Shown: positions 16,944 to 25,276 of the stretch, one piece after another
How positions within the stretch are numbered: the first letter of the stretch is position 1
Layout: the number at the start of each line of letters is the position of its first letter
From: MGIIb-O3 sp046710875
GTDB lineage: Archaea; Thermoplasmatota; Poseidoniia; Poseidoniales; Thalassarchaeaceae
Assembly: GCA_046710875.1 (NCBI GenBank)
Contig: JBKEHQ010000005.1
Location: 1-32,112 of the forward strand
DNA: 32,112 bases
Direction of reading: 5' to 3'
The notes under the pieces: generated by a model
Told to the model about the DNA's origin: nothing
The model's input: only the letters and a program-made list of their open reading frames with translations
Database searches by the model: none
Translations under genes and position numbers: made by a program

Positions 16944-18162
16944 AATGCTTTGCACGAGAATAGCCAAAAGATAACATGGCAGGGATTATTTTTCTAGCAT
17001 ATAATGAAGGCCTTAGAACTAAGATTTTGAAACAAACCGCTAATTTTCCATGTGGCCCCATATTACTCATTTCATTAGGAAAGCATCTAGCCATTAATGA
17101 CATATCGACGTCAGATAAATCAAATAGTGCTGATTTACCACTTAAAATCTTAGAATAAGGGGGGAATTCATTTTTCCACAATGATTGATATTCAGCCAAA
17201 GATGAAGAAGTTATATCTCCCGAAGATACGGCTTTAGACGCAATTTGAGCTGCAAAAACTGCAGATTTTAGGGCGAGGTGAGATCCACCTTCGAATAAGG
17301 GAGATGTGAATCCTGCTGCATCGCCAACAAGCATTAATCCGTCTGCATATGTATTTTCATGAGGGCCGGAAATAGGAATTGTTCCTCCAAAAGCAGGATT
17401 ACCTTTGATTTTCCATGGAGGTGCTACTTGTTCTAAATCTTTGAAATGGGTATTTGCAATGAATTCATCAAGGCCCTTTTTGGTCCTAGATTTATCTTCG
17501 GTAACCAAGCCTACATTTGCCCTACCATCACATTTTGGAATCATCCAAACATATCCTTTCTCAGCATATTTTGGCCAGATATAAAAGTCTAGATAGTCAT
17601 CTGTTGGAACCTCCAACATCTCATATTGCATACCAGCTATAACCTTCGGCCTAGGATTTAAACTAAGTAATCTGGAACAAATACCGGCTACACCGGACGC
17701 ATCTATTACAATTTTTGCTTCAATAGGAAAATTATCACCTTTACCGTCGCATCTCCATCCAGAAAATTTACCTTCTTTGTAAATTTTTTCCATTGAATCT
17801 AATTTATGTCCCAGATGTATTGCAGCACCTTCAGATACAGCCTCATCACATATCCATCTCTCAAAGAGGTGTTTTTCTAATACATATCCCTTTTCAGTTA
17901 ATTTTTTTTCCGTGCCGTCAGGAAAAATTACTCTTATACCATTTACTCGTTTACTGATTACATGTTTGGGTAATTCTAAATCGAGATTATCGCATGCAAT
18001 ATCAGAAATGCATTCACCGCAATGAACAGGTGTCCCTATTTCTTTATGATCTTCAATAATTATTGTAGAAAGTCCGGCTCTAGAACTATGTAAAGCCGCA
18101 TTTCCGCCGCCTGGTCCGGCACCTATCACCAAAACATCACACGCCTTAATGTCATCTGCCAT
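16933..18162 (-). CDS. Geranylgeranyl reductase family flavoprotein
   Basis: 409 residues. An N-terminal FAD-binding Rossmann motif, VIGAGPGGGNAA (about 12-23), is followed by GTPVHCGECISD, the cysteine motif typical of archaeal geranylgeranyl reductases. The substrate-cavity motif EKGYVWMIPK lies near 203-212, and LVGDAAGFTSPLFEGG near 275-290 is the second FAD site. The archaeal enzymes saturate the isoprenoid chains of membrane lipids (digeranylgeranylglycerophospholipid reductase); related members reduce menaquinone side chains. The latter is worth considering because a UbiD/UbiA pair is divergent from it with 108 bases between. Downstream it overlaps ccmF by 11 bases, suggesting coupled translation. 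Confidence 0.92.
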   Translation of the reverse strand: MADDIKACDVLVIGAGPGGGNAALHSSRAGLSTIIIEDHKEIGTPVHCGECISDIACDNLDLELPKHVISKRVNGIRVIFPDGTEKKLTEKGYVLEKHLFERWICDEAVSEGAAIHLGHKLDSMEKIYKEGKFSGWRCDGKGDNFPIEAKIVIDASGVAGICSRLLSLNPRPKVIAGMQYEMLEVPTDDYLDFYIWPKYAEKGYVWMIPKCDGRANVGLVTEDKSRTKKGLDEFIANTHFKDLEQVAPPWKIKGNPAFGGTIPISGPHENTYADGLMLVGDAAGFTSPLFEGGSHLALKSAVFAAQIASKAVSSGDITSSSLAEYQSLWKNEFPPYSKILSGKSALFDLSDVDMSLMARCFPNEMSNMGPHGKLAVCFKILVLRPSLYARKIIPAMLSFGYSRAKHYGW

Positions 18163-18270
18163 AGTACTCCGAGACGGTTTATGTCAAAGAATCTCTCGGT
18201 CAAATGTCTACGTTAAAAAGCGAACATTCTCATCCTCCAAGTGCTTCGACGTTGTATGAAGTGGGGTAAT

Positions 18271-20124
18271 ATGGCAAGATACATCCGCGAATTAGAAGCC
18301 AGAAACGACCTGCTTAGAATTAGTAATCCAGTTGATGTCAAGTTTGAAGCAGGCTGTATTGCTGATTATTTAGTTAAGAATGGGGGACCGGCAGTAATAT
18401 TTGATCAACCCCGATTGGCAGATGGCAGTATCAGTAAATATTCCTTAGCAATGAATCTATTTGGAACAAGAGAGAGGACTAATCTTGCTCTCGGTGTTAA
18501 AGAGCCTAGAGAGATTGGAGATAGAATGGTTGCACTAATGAAACCGGATATTGGTGGCATATTGAAGGCACCATGGAAAGGGTTGGGTTTAGCAATGGAG
18601 GGTATGTCTATGGCCCCTAAAAGGGTTAAGAAAGCTGCTTGCCAGCAAATTGTTATTGATGATCCAGATCTCACTAAATTACCAATACCTACCACATGGC
18701 CGTTAGATGGTGGCCCATTTATGACATTGCCACTTGTAATAACTGCTGATTCTAAAACAGGAGAACATAATATGGGCATGTACAGAAGTCAGGTTTTTGG
18801 ACCAAAGGAATTGGGTTTACATTGGCAAGCACATAAACATGGTGCAGATCATGCGGCTGAATCTGAAGATACAAAAATGCCGATTGCGATTTGCCTCGGT
18901 GGACCTCCCGAGATTATTTTTAGTGCTATTTCACCCCTGCCAGATAATTTATCAGAATATGAATTTGCTGGATTATTAGGTAAAAAGAGATTGAAGATAG
19001 TTAAATGTAAAACTAATGACTTATTTGTTCCTGCAGAATGTGATTTTGTAATTGAAGGTTACATGATTCCAGGTGAAACTCGTCTTGAAGGCCCATTTGG
19101 AGATCATTTTGGCCATTATTCATTAGCAGATCATTACCCAGTTATGCATGTTACTAAAATTACTCATAGAAAAGATCCAATTGTTCCAATGACGATTGTG
19201 GGAGTTCCTCCAATGGAAGATGGATATTTAGGGGAAGCGATTGGAGATTCTTTTAGACCCGTATTACAATTCCAACATAGGGATGTAATAGATTTATTCT
19301 TACCACTTGAAACTGGATTTCATAATCTTGCCATTGTATCTTCCAAGCAACGATATCCAAGACAGAGTAGAAAAACTGCTCTTGGATTATTGGGTGCAGG
19401 ACAAATGATGTTTTTGAAAACTATAATAGCAGTAGATAAAAATCATCCAGTTAAAGATTTAGATTGTCTTCTAGATGTGATAGAATCGAATGTTAATATT
19501 CCAAATGACTTAGTATTTCTTGAAGGAATGGTTGCAGACACATTAGAACATGCATCGCCAATTGAAAATATTCATACCAAGTTGCTAATAGATGCAACGA
19601 GTGAAAAATCAGAAGTTGAGAGATTTGATAAAAATAATTCAAATATTAATTCGGTTGCAATATCGGCATCTGCAATAGAAGGAATTATTGATGTTAGAAT
19701 GTTGAGGCCTTCGATGATGGTAGTAACTACAAATATTGAAGGTGGACCGAAACCAGAAATAAATGTTGAAGAATACAATGAAGAGGATGCAGAAAAACAA
19801 AGGAATAAGATAAGAAAAATTTGTGAAGAAGTTTGGAATTTAGAGTCTTCAAAGAATTTAAAATGGTTATTCATAACTGATGATGATATTAATCTAAAAA
19901 GTGATGATTGGAAAAGGAAATTACTTTGGCAATTATTTTGTAGGTTTGATGTTGGAAGAGATATTCATTTTGATGAAACTAAACAAAGAGTAGCATGGGA
20001 TGCAACGGCACCCATTCCATCCAAAAATGGCCCACTACCCGTTAGAAGATGGCCAGCTGTGACATTGCATGACAAAGATTTGTTAGAAAAAGTTCATAAT
20101 ATGATGAAAAGGATGGGTTATTAA
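18271..20124 (+). CDS. mqnL: UbiD-family decarboxylase, probably menaquinone-type MqnL
   Basis: 617 residues from the ATG at 18271 (MARYIRELEARNDLLRI is the natural start; ten further upstream codons are open from a GTG). A UbiD-fold decarboxylase using prenylated FMN. Seen: RLEGPFGDHFGHYS, VTKITHRKDPI, VGVPPMEDGYLGEA, GFHNLAIVSSKQRYPRQSRK and LLGAGQMMFLKTII. The last two match the UbiD subgroup assigned to the futalosine pathway (MqnL), which decarboxylates 1,4-dihydroxy-6-naphthoate after prenylation; other UbiD members act on other aromatic acids. Its stop overlaps by one base (TAATG) the ATG of a UbiA-type prenyltransferase, strongly supporting a quinone role. No UbiX/MqnM flavin prenyltransferase or MqnA-D is in the window. 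Confidence 0.88.
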   Translation: MARYIRELEARNDLLRISNPVDVKFEAGCIADYLVKNGGPAVIFDQPRLADGSISKYSLAMNLFGTRERTNLALGVKEPREIGDRMVALMKPDIGGILKAPWKGLGLAMEGMSMAPKRVKKAACQQIVIDDPDLTKLPIPTTWPLDGGPFMTLPLVITADSKTGEHNMGMYRSQVFGPKELGLHWQAHKHGADHAAESEDTKMPIAICLGGPPEIIFSAISPLPDNLSEYEFAGLLGKKRLKIVKCKTNDLFVPAECDFVIEGYMIPGETRLEGPFGDHFGHYSLADHYPVMHVTKITHRKDPIVPMTIVGVPPMEDGYLGEAIGDSFRPVLQFQHRDVIDLFLPLETGFHNLAIVSSKQRYPRQSRKTALGLLGAGQMMFLKTIIAVDKNHPVKDLDCLLDVIESNVNIPNDLVFLEGMVADTLEHASPIENIHTKLLIDATSEKSEVERFDKNNSNINSVAISASAIEGIIDVRMLRPSMMVVTTNIEGGPKPEINVEEYNEEDAEKQRNKIRKICEEVWNLESSKNLKWLFITDDDINLKSDDWKRKLLWQLFCRFDVGRDIHFDETKQRVAWDATAPIPSKNGPLPVRRWPAVTLHDKDLLEKVHNMMKRMGY

Positions 20125-21023
20125 TGAAATTAAAAGATATTTTAAGTTTTATTAAGATAGAGCATACTTTATTTTCTTTACCTTTCATTCTTATTGGTTA
20201 CATCATAGCAATAGAGCAGTTTCCTAATACCAATTCTAATATTTTGTGGATATTTTTTGCAGCAATAGGTGCTAGAGGTTTGGCTATGACTTTAAATCGA
20301 ATAATAGATAAAGACATTGATGCATCCAACCCTCGCACTAAAAATCGTCACCTCATATCGGGATCAATATCCATAAAAGGTGCTTGGATATTATCGGTAA
20401 TGTTCTTTTTAATATTGATAATTGGTTCTGGAATGTTGAATAAAGTGGCATTAATGATGTCTTGGTTGCCAGTTTTAGTATTTTTTATTTATCCATATAC
20501 AAAACGATTTACTTGGCTATGTCATTTATGGCTAGGAACCTGTCTCGCATTGGCACCAGCGGGTGCTTGGTTAGCAGTTGCTGCTGACGTACACGGATGG
20601 TCCGCGATAACTGGGATTGGCGAAGGATATACTGGATTACTTTGGTTTCCTAAAATCTTCTTTATATCAGTAGGAGTGATGCTATGGATTACAGTATTCG
20701 ATATTAATTATGCAAAAATGGATATCATAAATGATAAAAAAAATGGAATATATTCTTTTCCTGCAAGATTTAATGAAAAAGTAACAACTAGAACTTCAGT
20801 ACAGTTAACATTACTTTGGTTTGCATGCTTTGCTATTGCTGATCCAATAGATGAGATATGGTTCATAGCAACTGCAGGAATAATGGCATTGGTAAATATT
20901 TATGTAATTTTATCTCAGGAAAAATTTGATGATTTTCAAAATGTATTATTCAGAGTATCTATGTCCACAGGGTGGTTATTATTGATTTCATTAATTTTGG
21001 GAAGTTTGAAACTAATCAGTTAA
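20124..21023 (+). CDS. mqnP: UbiA-family prenyltransferase, probably MqnP
   Basis: 299 residues, an integral membrane enzyme with about eight or nine helices. The first aspartate-rich motif is LNRIIDKDID (N58, D62, D66), followed by NPRTKNRHLISG. The second is FDINYAKMDIINDKKNG near 190-206, followed by YSFPARF. These are the UbiA/MqnP-type variants of the prenyl-diphosphate Mg-binding motifs, distinct from archaeal digeranylgeranylglyceryl phosphate synthase. It would attach a polyprenyl tail to an aromatic acid at the membrane, with the neighbouring UbiD-type enzyme then removing the carboxylate. Translationally coupled to that gene by TAATG; the next gene, uvrB, follows almost at once. Substrate is inferred from neighbours. 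Confidence 0.87.
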   Translation: MKLKDILSFIKIEHTLFSLPFILIGYIIAIEQFPNTNSNILWIFFAAIGARGLAMTLNRIIDKDIDASNPRTKNRHLISGSISIKGAWILSVMFFLILIIGSGMLNKVALMMSWLPVLVFFIYPYTKRFTWLCHLWLGTCLALAPAGAWLAVAADVHGWSAITGIGEGYTGLLWFPKIFFISVGVMLWITVFDINYAKMDIINDKKNGIYSFPARFNEKVTTRTSVQLTLLWFACFAIADPIDEIWFIATAGIMALVNIYVILSQEKFDDFQNVLFRVSMSTGWLLLISLILGSLKLIS

Positions 21024-21032
21024 GTGGTAATT

Positions 21033-23321
21033 ATGTTTGTTTTGAAATCTGATTATGGAACGGCTGGAGATCAACAACAAGCCGTTGATAAACTAGTTGA
21101 GCAAATTGAAAGTGGCCAAGAGCGTTGTGTTTTACTGGGCGTAACTGGCTCTGGAAAGACATTTGCTATGGCCAATATAATTAAAAAATTACAACGCCCT
21201 ACACTAATATTATCCCATAATAAGACATTAGCAAGACAATTATGGCAAGAAATGTCAGATTTGTTTCCTGAAAATGCAGTTGAATATTTTGTTAGTTATT
21301 ATGATTATTATCAACCAGAAGCATACATACCAGGGAGAGATTTATTTATCGATAAGGAATTACAAATGAATGAAAGAATTGAACAAGAGCGTTTTTCGAC
21401 AGTTGCCTCTCTTGTATCTAGGCCGGATGTAATTGCCGTAGGTTCGGTATCTATAATATACGGTTTGAATCCTCCCGAAGTGTTTGAGCAAAATCATTTA
21501 CGTTTGTGTACAGGGGAAGAGTCGGATCCTCAAAATATCGTACATGACTTGGTTGGACTTCAATATAGGCGTACAAAGGGAGATTTAACTAAAGGGGATG
21601 TTAGATTAAGGGGAGAAATATTAGACATTTGGATGCCTAGTAGGGATGATCCGCTACGAATAAGATTCAATTGGGAAGGAATTGAAAAGATTCAAGTTTG
21701 TGAAGCAGTATCTTGGGAAGTACTAGATGAAATTGAGGAGGCATGGATACATCCTAGAGAATTCTATATGACTGATGAAGAAAGATTTAATGATGCTTTG
21801 AGAGATATAGAAGATGAAATGGATGAAAGAATTAGATATTATGATTCTAAAAGTATGGAATTGGAAAGTCATAGAATTGAACAACGTACAAAATTTGATT
21901 TGGAGATGTTATCTGAGGTTGGATCGTGTAAAGGTGTTGAAAATTATTCTTTACATTTCGATGGTAGGGAAAAAGGACAACGTGCCTACTGTTTATTAGA
22001 TTTTTTTTCTAGAAATGCAAGTAAATTTCACGGAGGAAAAAGTAACTATCTTGTAATTATGGATGAATCTCATGTGAGTTTGCCTCAAGTTGGAGGAATG
22101 TTTGGAGGAGATTATTCACGGAAAAAAAATCTAATTGATCATGGTTTTAGACTGCCTTCGGCTTATGACAATAGACCATTAAAAATAAAAGAATTTCAAG
22201 AGTTGATTCCTCAGATGCTATATGTTAGTGCAACTCCAGGAGAGAGGGAGTTACGCCACCTAGCTGAAATTACTAATCAGGCAGTTCCAGAAGGTTTGTT
22301 ACACGTTAGCAGCGGAGGTGGTGCTATTCCTTCAGAAATTAAAAAATCAAAAGAAAAAAGAACTATGCAACAAGTCTTGTCAGAAATTGATGGCATTGTA
22401 AAAATGGAAATAAGACCTACTGGATTATTAGATCCTAAAATAGAAGTAAGACCAACTGAGGGTCAAGTACAGGACTTATTAGGCATGATAAATGAAAAAA
22501 TAAAATTGAATCAGCGTATTTTGGTTACAGTATTAACCATTAAATTTGCTGAAGAGATTTCAGAATATTTTCAGAGAATGGGCGTTAAAGCTCATTACTT
22601 GCATAGTGAAATTGACACTTTAGAAAGAACTGAAATAATTAAAGCCCTGAGAATAGGACATATTGATGTAATTGTAGGAATTAACCTGTTAAGAGAAGGT
22701 TTGGACATACCTGAAGTGTCATTAGTAGCAATTTTTGATGCTGATAAACAAGGTTTTCTAAGGAATGAACGCGCTTTACTTCAAACAATCGGGAGAGCGT
22801 CTAGAAATGAACATGGAGCAGTCATACTCTATGCTGACACAATATCTCCTGCAATGGAGGCCGCCATTGAACAAACAATATCTAGAAGAAGTAGGCAAAA
22901 TAAACATAATTTAGCAAATAATATAACTCCTAAAACTATCAAAAAAAGTATTCCAACGATGGGATTAGAAATTGAAGACTTAATGGCAGGAGTAGCAGGT
23001 AAAGGTGAAAAAGGAGGTAGGAAATTAGTTGGGAAAATTCCAAAGAAGGGAATTAATGCACTTACTAATAAATTTGACTTAGGAGTAGGTGCATGGAGTA
23101 GTAATAATTCATTAGTTGATAATATATCTCAACCTAATTGGATTGATGAAGAGATTAATAATTTTGATGATTCAAAAAATGAAGAACTAGAACAAATAAT
23201 TAAAAAATTAAAGAAAGAGATGAAACAGGCTGCTGAAAGATTGGATTTTGAAAGGGCGGCTACAATTAGAGATAGAATATATCAAATGAAAAATGCGACG
23301 GATTCAAATTTAGAACCTTAG
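21033..23321 (+). CDS. uvrB: Excinuclease ABC subunit B (UvrB)
   Basis: 762 residues from the ATG at 21033; a GTG at 21024 would add three. It is the damage-verification helicase of nucleotide excision repair. Seen: Walker A GVTGSGKT, the beta-hairpin region YFVSYYDYYQPEAYIPGRD, motif II VIMDESHVSLPQ, VSATPG, GINLLREGLDIPEVS and TIGRASRN. The C-terminal UVR (UvrC-binding) motif is at AAERLDFERAATIRDRIYQM. Between the helicase end (ITPKTIKKSI) and the UVR motif lies a longer-than-usual linker of about 95 residues, making it longer than the roughly 670-residue bacterial norm. In archaea uvrABC is a bacterial acquisition. uvrA and uvrC are not in the window. deoxyhypusine synthase follows after 11 bases. 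Confidence 0.97.
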   Translation: MFVLKSDYGTAGDQQQAVDKLVEQIESGQERCVLLGVTGSGKTFAMANIIKKLQRPTLILSHNKTLARQLWQEMSDLFPENAVEYFVSYYDYYQPEAYIPGRDLFIDKELQMNERIEQERFSTVASLVSRPDVIAVGSVSIIYGLNPPEVFEQNHLRLCTGEESDPQNIVHDLVGLQYRRTKGDLTKGDVRLRGEILDIWMPSRDDPLRIRFNWEGIEKIQVCEAVSWEVLDEIEEAWIHPREFYMTDEERFNDALRDIEDEMDERIRYYDSKSMELESHRIEQRTKFDLEMLSEVGSCKGVENYSLHFDGREKGQRAYCLLDFFSRNASKFHGGKSNYLVIMDESHVSLPQVGGMFGGDYSRKKNLIDHGFRLPSAYDNRPLKIKEFQELIPQMLYVSATPGERELRHLAEITNQAVPEGLLHVSSGGGAIPSEIKKSKEKRTMQQVLSEIDGIVKMEIRPTGLLDPKIEVRPTEGQVQDLLGMINEKIKLNQRILVTVLTIKFAEEISEYFQRMGVKAHYLHSEIDTLERTEIIKALRIGHIDVIVGINLLREGLDIPEVSLVAIFDADKQGFLRNERALLQTIGRASRNEHGAVILYADTISPAMEAAIEQTISRRSRQNKHNLANNITPKTIKKSIPTMGLEIEDLMAGVAGKGEKGGRKLVGKIPKKGINALTNKFDLGVGAWSSNNSLVDNISQPNWIDEEINNFDDSKNEELEQIIKKLKKEMKQAAERLDFERAATIRDRIYQMKNATDSNLEP

Positions 23322-23332
23322 TCGGATTCATT

Positions 23333-24319
23333 ATGCCGAAATATTCCAAAGGTGATTTTAATACCCCAGTAAAGGATTATGATTTTTCCGTTGTTAATAA
23401 TGTTAGTTCATTAATCGATCAAATGGGGCAAGCAGGAGGATTTACTGCTAGCAAGTTAGCAAAGGCCAGAGACATATTGCGTAATTCTATTGCTAAATCA
23501 GGTCAAGAGGGAGTAATAAATTGGCTTTCTTTTCCTGCATGTTTATGTGCTACAGGTACAAGAGGATTTTTTCTTGAAGCCATTAAAAATAAAAAATTTA
23601 ATATTATAATTACAACTTGTGGAACTTTAGATCACGATATTGCGCGTACATATGAAGATTATTTTCATGGTGATTTTGATCTAGATGATATTGCATTAGG
23701 TGATGAAGGTTTGAATAGACTAGGGAATGTAGTGATACCGAATGAATGTTATGGAGAAATATTAGAAAAAACAGTTTTGCCATGGCTAAAGGAAATTGAA
23801 GACAAGCGTAAAATCGAGCGACCTGAGAATCCCTGGCTTGGCTTCGGTTCAGTAGAGCTCTGTTGGGAGCTTGGAGACAGAATAAATGATGAAACTTCAA
23901 TTTTATATTGGGCTGCAAAAAATAGAATTCCCATTGTTATTCCAGGATTATCAGATGGGGCAATTGGTGCTCAACTGTTTATGCACAGACAAAAGAGTCC
24001 AAATTTTATGATTGACTTTCTTGCAGATGAACAAATACTATCTGATTTAACGTGGACATCGAAAGAAAGTCATGCATTAATGATAGGTGGCGGAATTTCA
24101 AAGCACCATGTCATTTGGTGGAATCAATATAGAGGAGGTTTGGATTCAGCTGTTGGAATAACAACTGCTCCAGAATATGATGGGTCTTTATCAGGTGCGA
24201 GGTTGAAGGAAGCCATATCTTGGGGTAAAATACGACCTACTGCCCCCCAAGTAGTAGTTGAAGGAGATGCAAGCATTATACTTCCAATATTAGGTGCAGA
24301 TTTGTTCAATAAACAATGA
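23333..24319 (+). CDS. dys: Deoxyhypusine synthase
   Basis: 328 residues. It transfers the aminobutyl group of spermidine to a lysine of translation factor aIF5A, using NAD. Seen: ACLCATGTRGFFLEAIKNK, ITTCGTLDHDIAR, DEGLNRLGNVVIPN, YWAAKNRIPIVIPGLSDGAIG, the active-site lysine motif GGGISKHHVIWWNQ (K257) and TAPEYDGSLSGAR. All core elements are present and length is normal for archaea. The ATG follows uvrB by 11 bases, so it is probably in the same transcript as mqnL-mqnP-uvrB. The gene for aIF5A itself is not in the window. Confidence 0.96.
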   Translation: MPKYSKGDFNTPVKDYDFSVVNNVSSLIDQMGQAGGFTASKLAKARDILRNSIAKSGQEGVINWLSFPACLCATGTRGFFLEAIKNKKFNIIITTCGTLDHDIARTYEDYFHGDFDLDDIALGDEGLNRLGNVVIPNECYGEILEKTVLPWLKEIEDKRKIERPENPWLGFGSVELCWELGDRINDETSILYWAAKNRIPIVIPGLSDGAIGAQLFMHRQKSPNFMIDFLADEQILSDLTWTSKESHALMIGGGISKHHVIWWNQYRGGLDSAVGITTAPEYDGSLSGARLKEAISWGKIRPTAPQVVVEGDASIILPILGADLFNKQ

Positions 24320-24374
24320 ATTTAGATTTTAAGTAACAGTAATGGCTAATAATGGCACTATGGTGCGATGAGAT

Positions 24375-24557
24375 ATGTCCGTTAGCGATATGGTACAAGG
24401 AATGATTGATGAATTGACTGGAGCACTCACAGATGCTGGTAAACACGACGGTGGCAACTCTGCTGCTGGAACACGTGTAAGAAAAGCTATGCAAGAGATG
24501 AAGGCTCATGCTCAAGCAGTTCGTCTAGCTGTTCAAAACGATAAGAACACTCGTTAA
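24375..24557 (+). CDS. Hc1-type histone H1-like DNA-binding protein
   Basis: 60 residues. The central run NSAAGTRVRKAMQEMKAHAQ, continuing AVRLAVQNDKN, closely matches the Hc1/histone-H1-like family known from Bacteroidetes and chlamydiae, where the core reads N-x-AAGTRVRK-x-x-Q-x-L/M-K-x-x-AQ-x-x-R-x-x-VQ-x-x-KN. That fold is a helical hairpin that binds and compacts DNA. Here the protein is short and lacks the long lysine-rich tail of chlamydial Hc1. The ATG is preceded by GATGAG. It is convergent with the SDR-like gene, with 41 bases between. It appears to be a real, probably highly expressed gene with a less AT-biased sequence than its neighbours. Confidence 0.8.
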   Translation: MSVSDMVQGMIDELTGALTDAGKHDGGNSAAGTRVRKAMQEMKAHAQAVRLAVQNDKNTR

Positions 24558-24573
24558 TTATTTCTTAAACTAA

Positions 24574-24581
24574 TAAAAAAA
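24574..24581 (-). terminator. T-run terminator for the SDR-like gene
   Basis: On the minus strand a run of seven T (A-run at about 24575-24581) lies 18 bases past the stop of the SDR-like gene, in the short convergent gap. This fits archaeal oligo-T termination. Confidence 0.3.
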
Positions 24582-24598
24582 TATAGTTCAGAGTGGAC

Positions 24599-25276
24599 TC
24601 AAAGGTTTTGTGCAAGCAATTCCATTAGTCCTGTACGCAAAGGCGTGAGGGGATGCCAGCCATCTCCTCCCGCTCTTATTAATTCTTTATTTAGTGAATC
24701 AAGATTCGGCCTTTCTCTATTTTTTCTATTATTTTCACTAATAATGCTTGGTATTTTTGATAAAGATTCAGTAGTATGAGTATAATGTATTGAGTTATGA
24801 AATCTTGTCCATAACATCTTTATTTCATTGAAAATAGATTCATTTGACCATGCCCTTCTTCCACATATATTCATAGTACCTCTAGAATCATGAAAATTAT
24901 TAGATAACACGATCATAGATATAGCTTCAATGGCATCCCTAATATGAACTAAGTAATGTATTTTTGATTTGTCAATAATATTAATTTCATTATTTTTGAT
25001 TTGCTCTACAAATAAATAAATATCTTTTGGACTCCATTTAGAATGACCTGTAGGTATTATGAGATCATGAATAGTAATTACTAGTCTGCCATTATTATTT
25101 TTACTACCTTTAGGGACAATTAATAAGTCAACTTCATACTTAGTATCGATTCCAATTGTACTACTAGCGTTCTTTGGATCTGAAATAATATTTATTCCGG
25201 AACGTTTTAACCTATCTTCAAGTGCTAAATATAAGAAATCCTTAGATCCTTGGATACAAATATCTTGGCCCATCAT
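24599..25276 (-). CDS. Degenerate SDR-like (NAD-epimerase-related) protein
   Basis: 225 residues. The C-terminal part resembles extended SDR enzymes: IHYLVHIRDAIEAISMIVLS (equivalent of the 'V-H-V-x-D-x-A-x-A' element), GTMNICGRRAWSNESIF and a final GWHPLTPLRTGL. The N-terminus, ICIQGSKDFLYLALEDRLKR, keeps the shape of the GxxGxxG Rossmann start but has lost the glycines. The usual YxxxK active site is not evident, and the protein is about 80 residues shorter than typical. It is therefore probably a non-catalytic or re-purposed relative. It starts inside the end of the aminotransferase gene (ATGA four-base overlap), so the two are translationally coupled and likely act together. Confidence 0.6.
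   Translation of the reverse strand: MMGQDICIQGSKDFLYLALEDRLKRSGINIISDPKNASSTIGIDTKYEVDLLIVPKGSKNNNGRLVITIHDLIIPTGHSKWSPKDIYLFVEQIKNNEINIIDKSKIHYLVHIRDAIEAISMIVLSNNFHDSRGTMNICGRRAWSNESIFNEIKMLWTRFHNSIHYTHTTESLSKIPSIISENNRKNRERPNLDSLNKELIRAGGDGWHPLTPLRTGLMELLAQNL

Noticed and set aside
24599..25276. Calling the SDR-like gene a pseudogene
   Set aside because: The frame is intact, starts in a tight overlap with its partner and ends with a well-formed SDR-like C-terminus, so a diverged functional protein is more likely.
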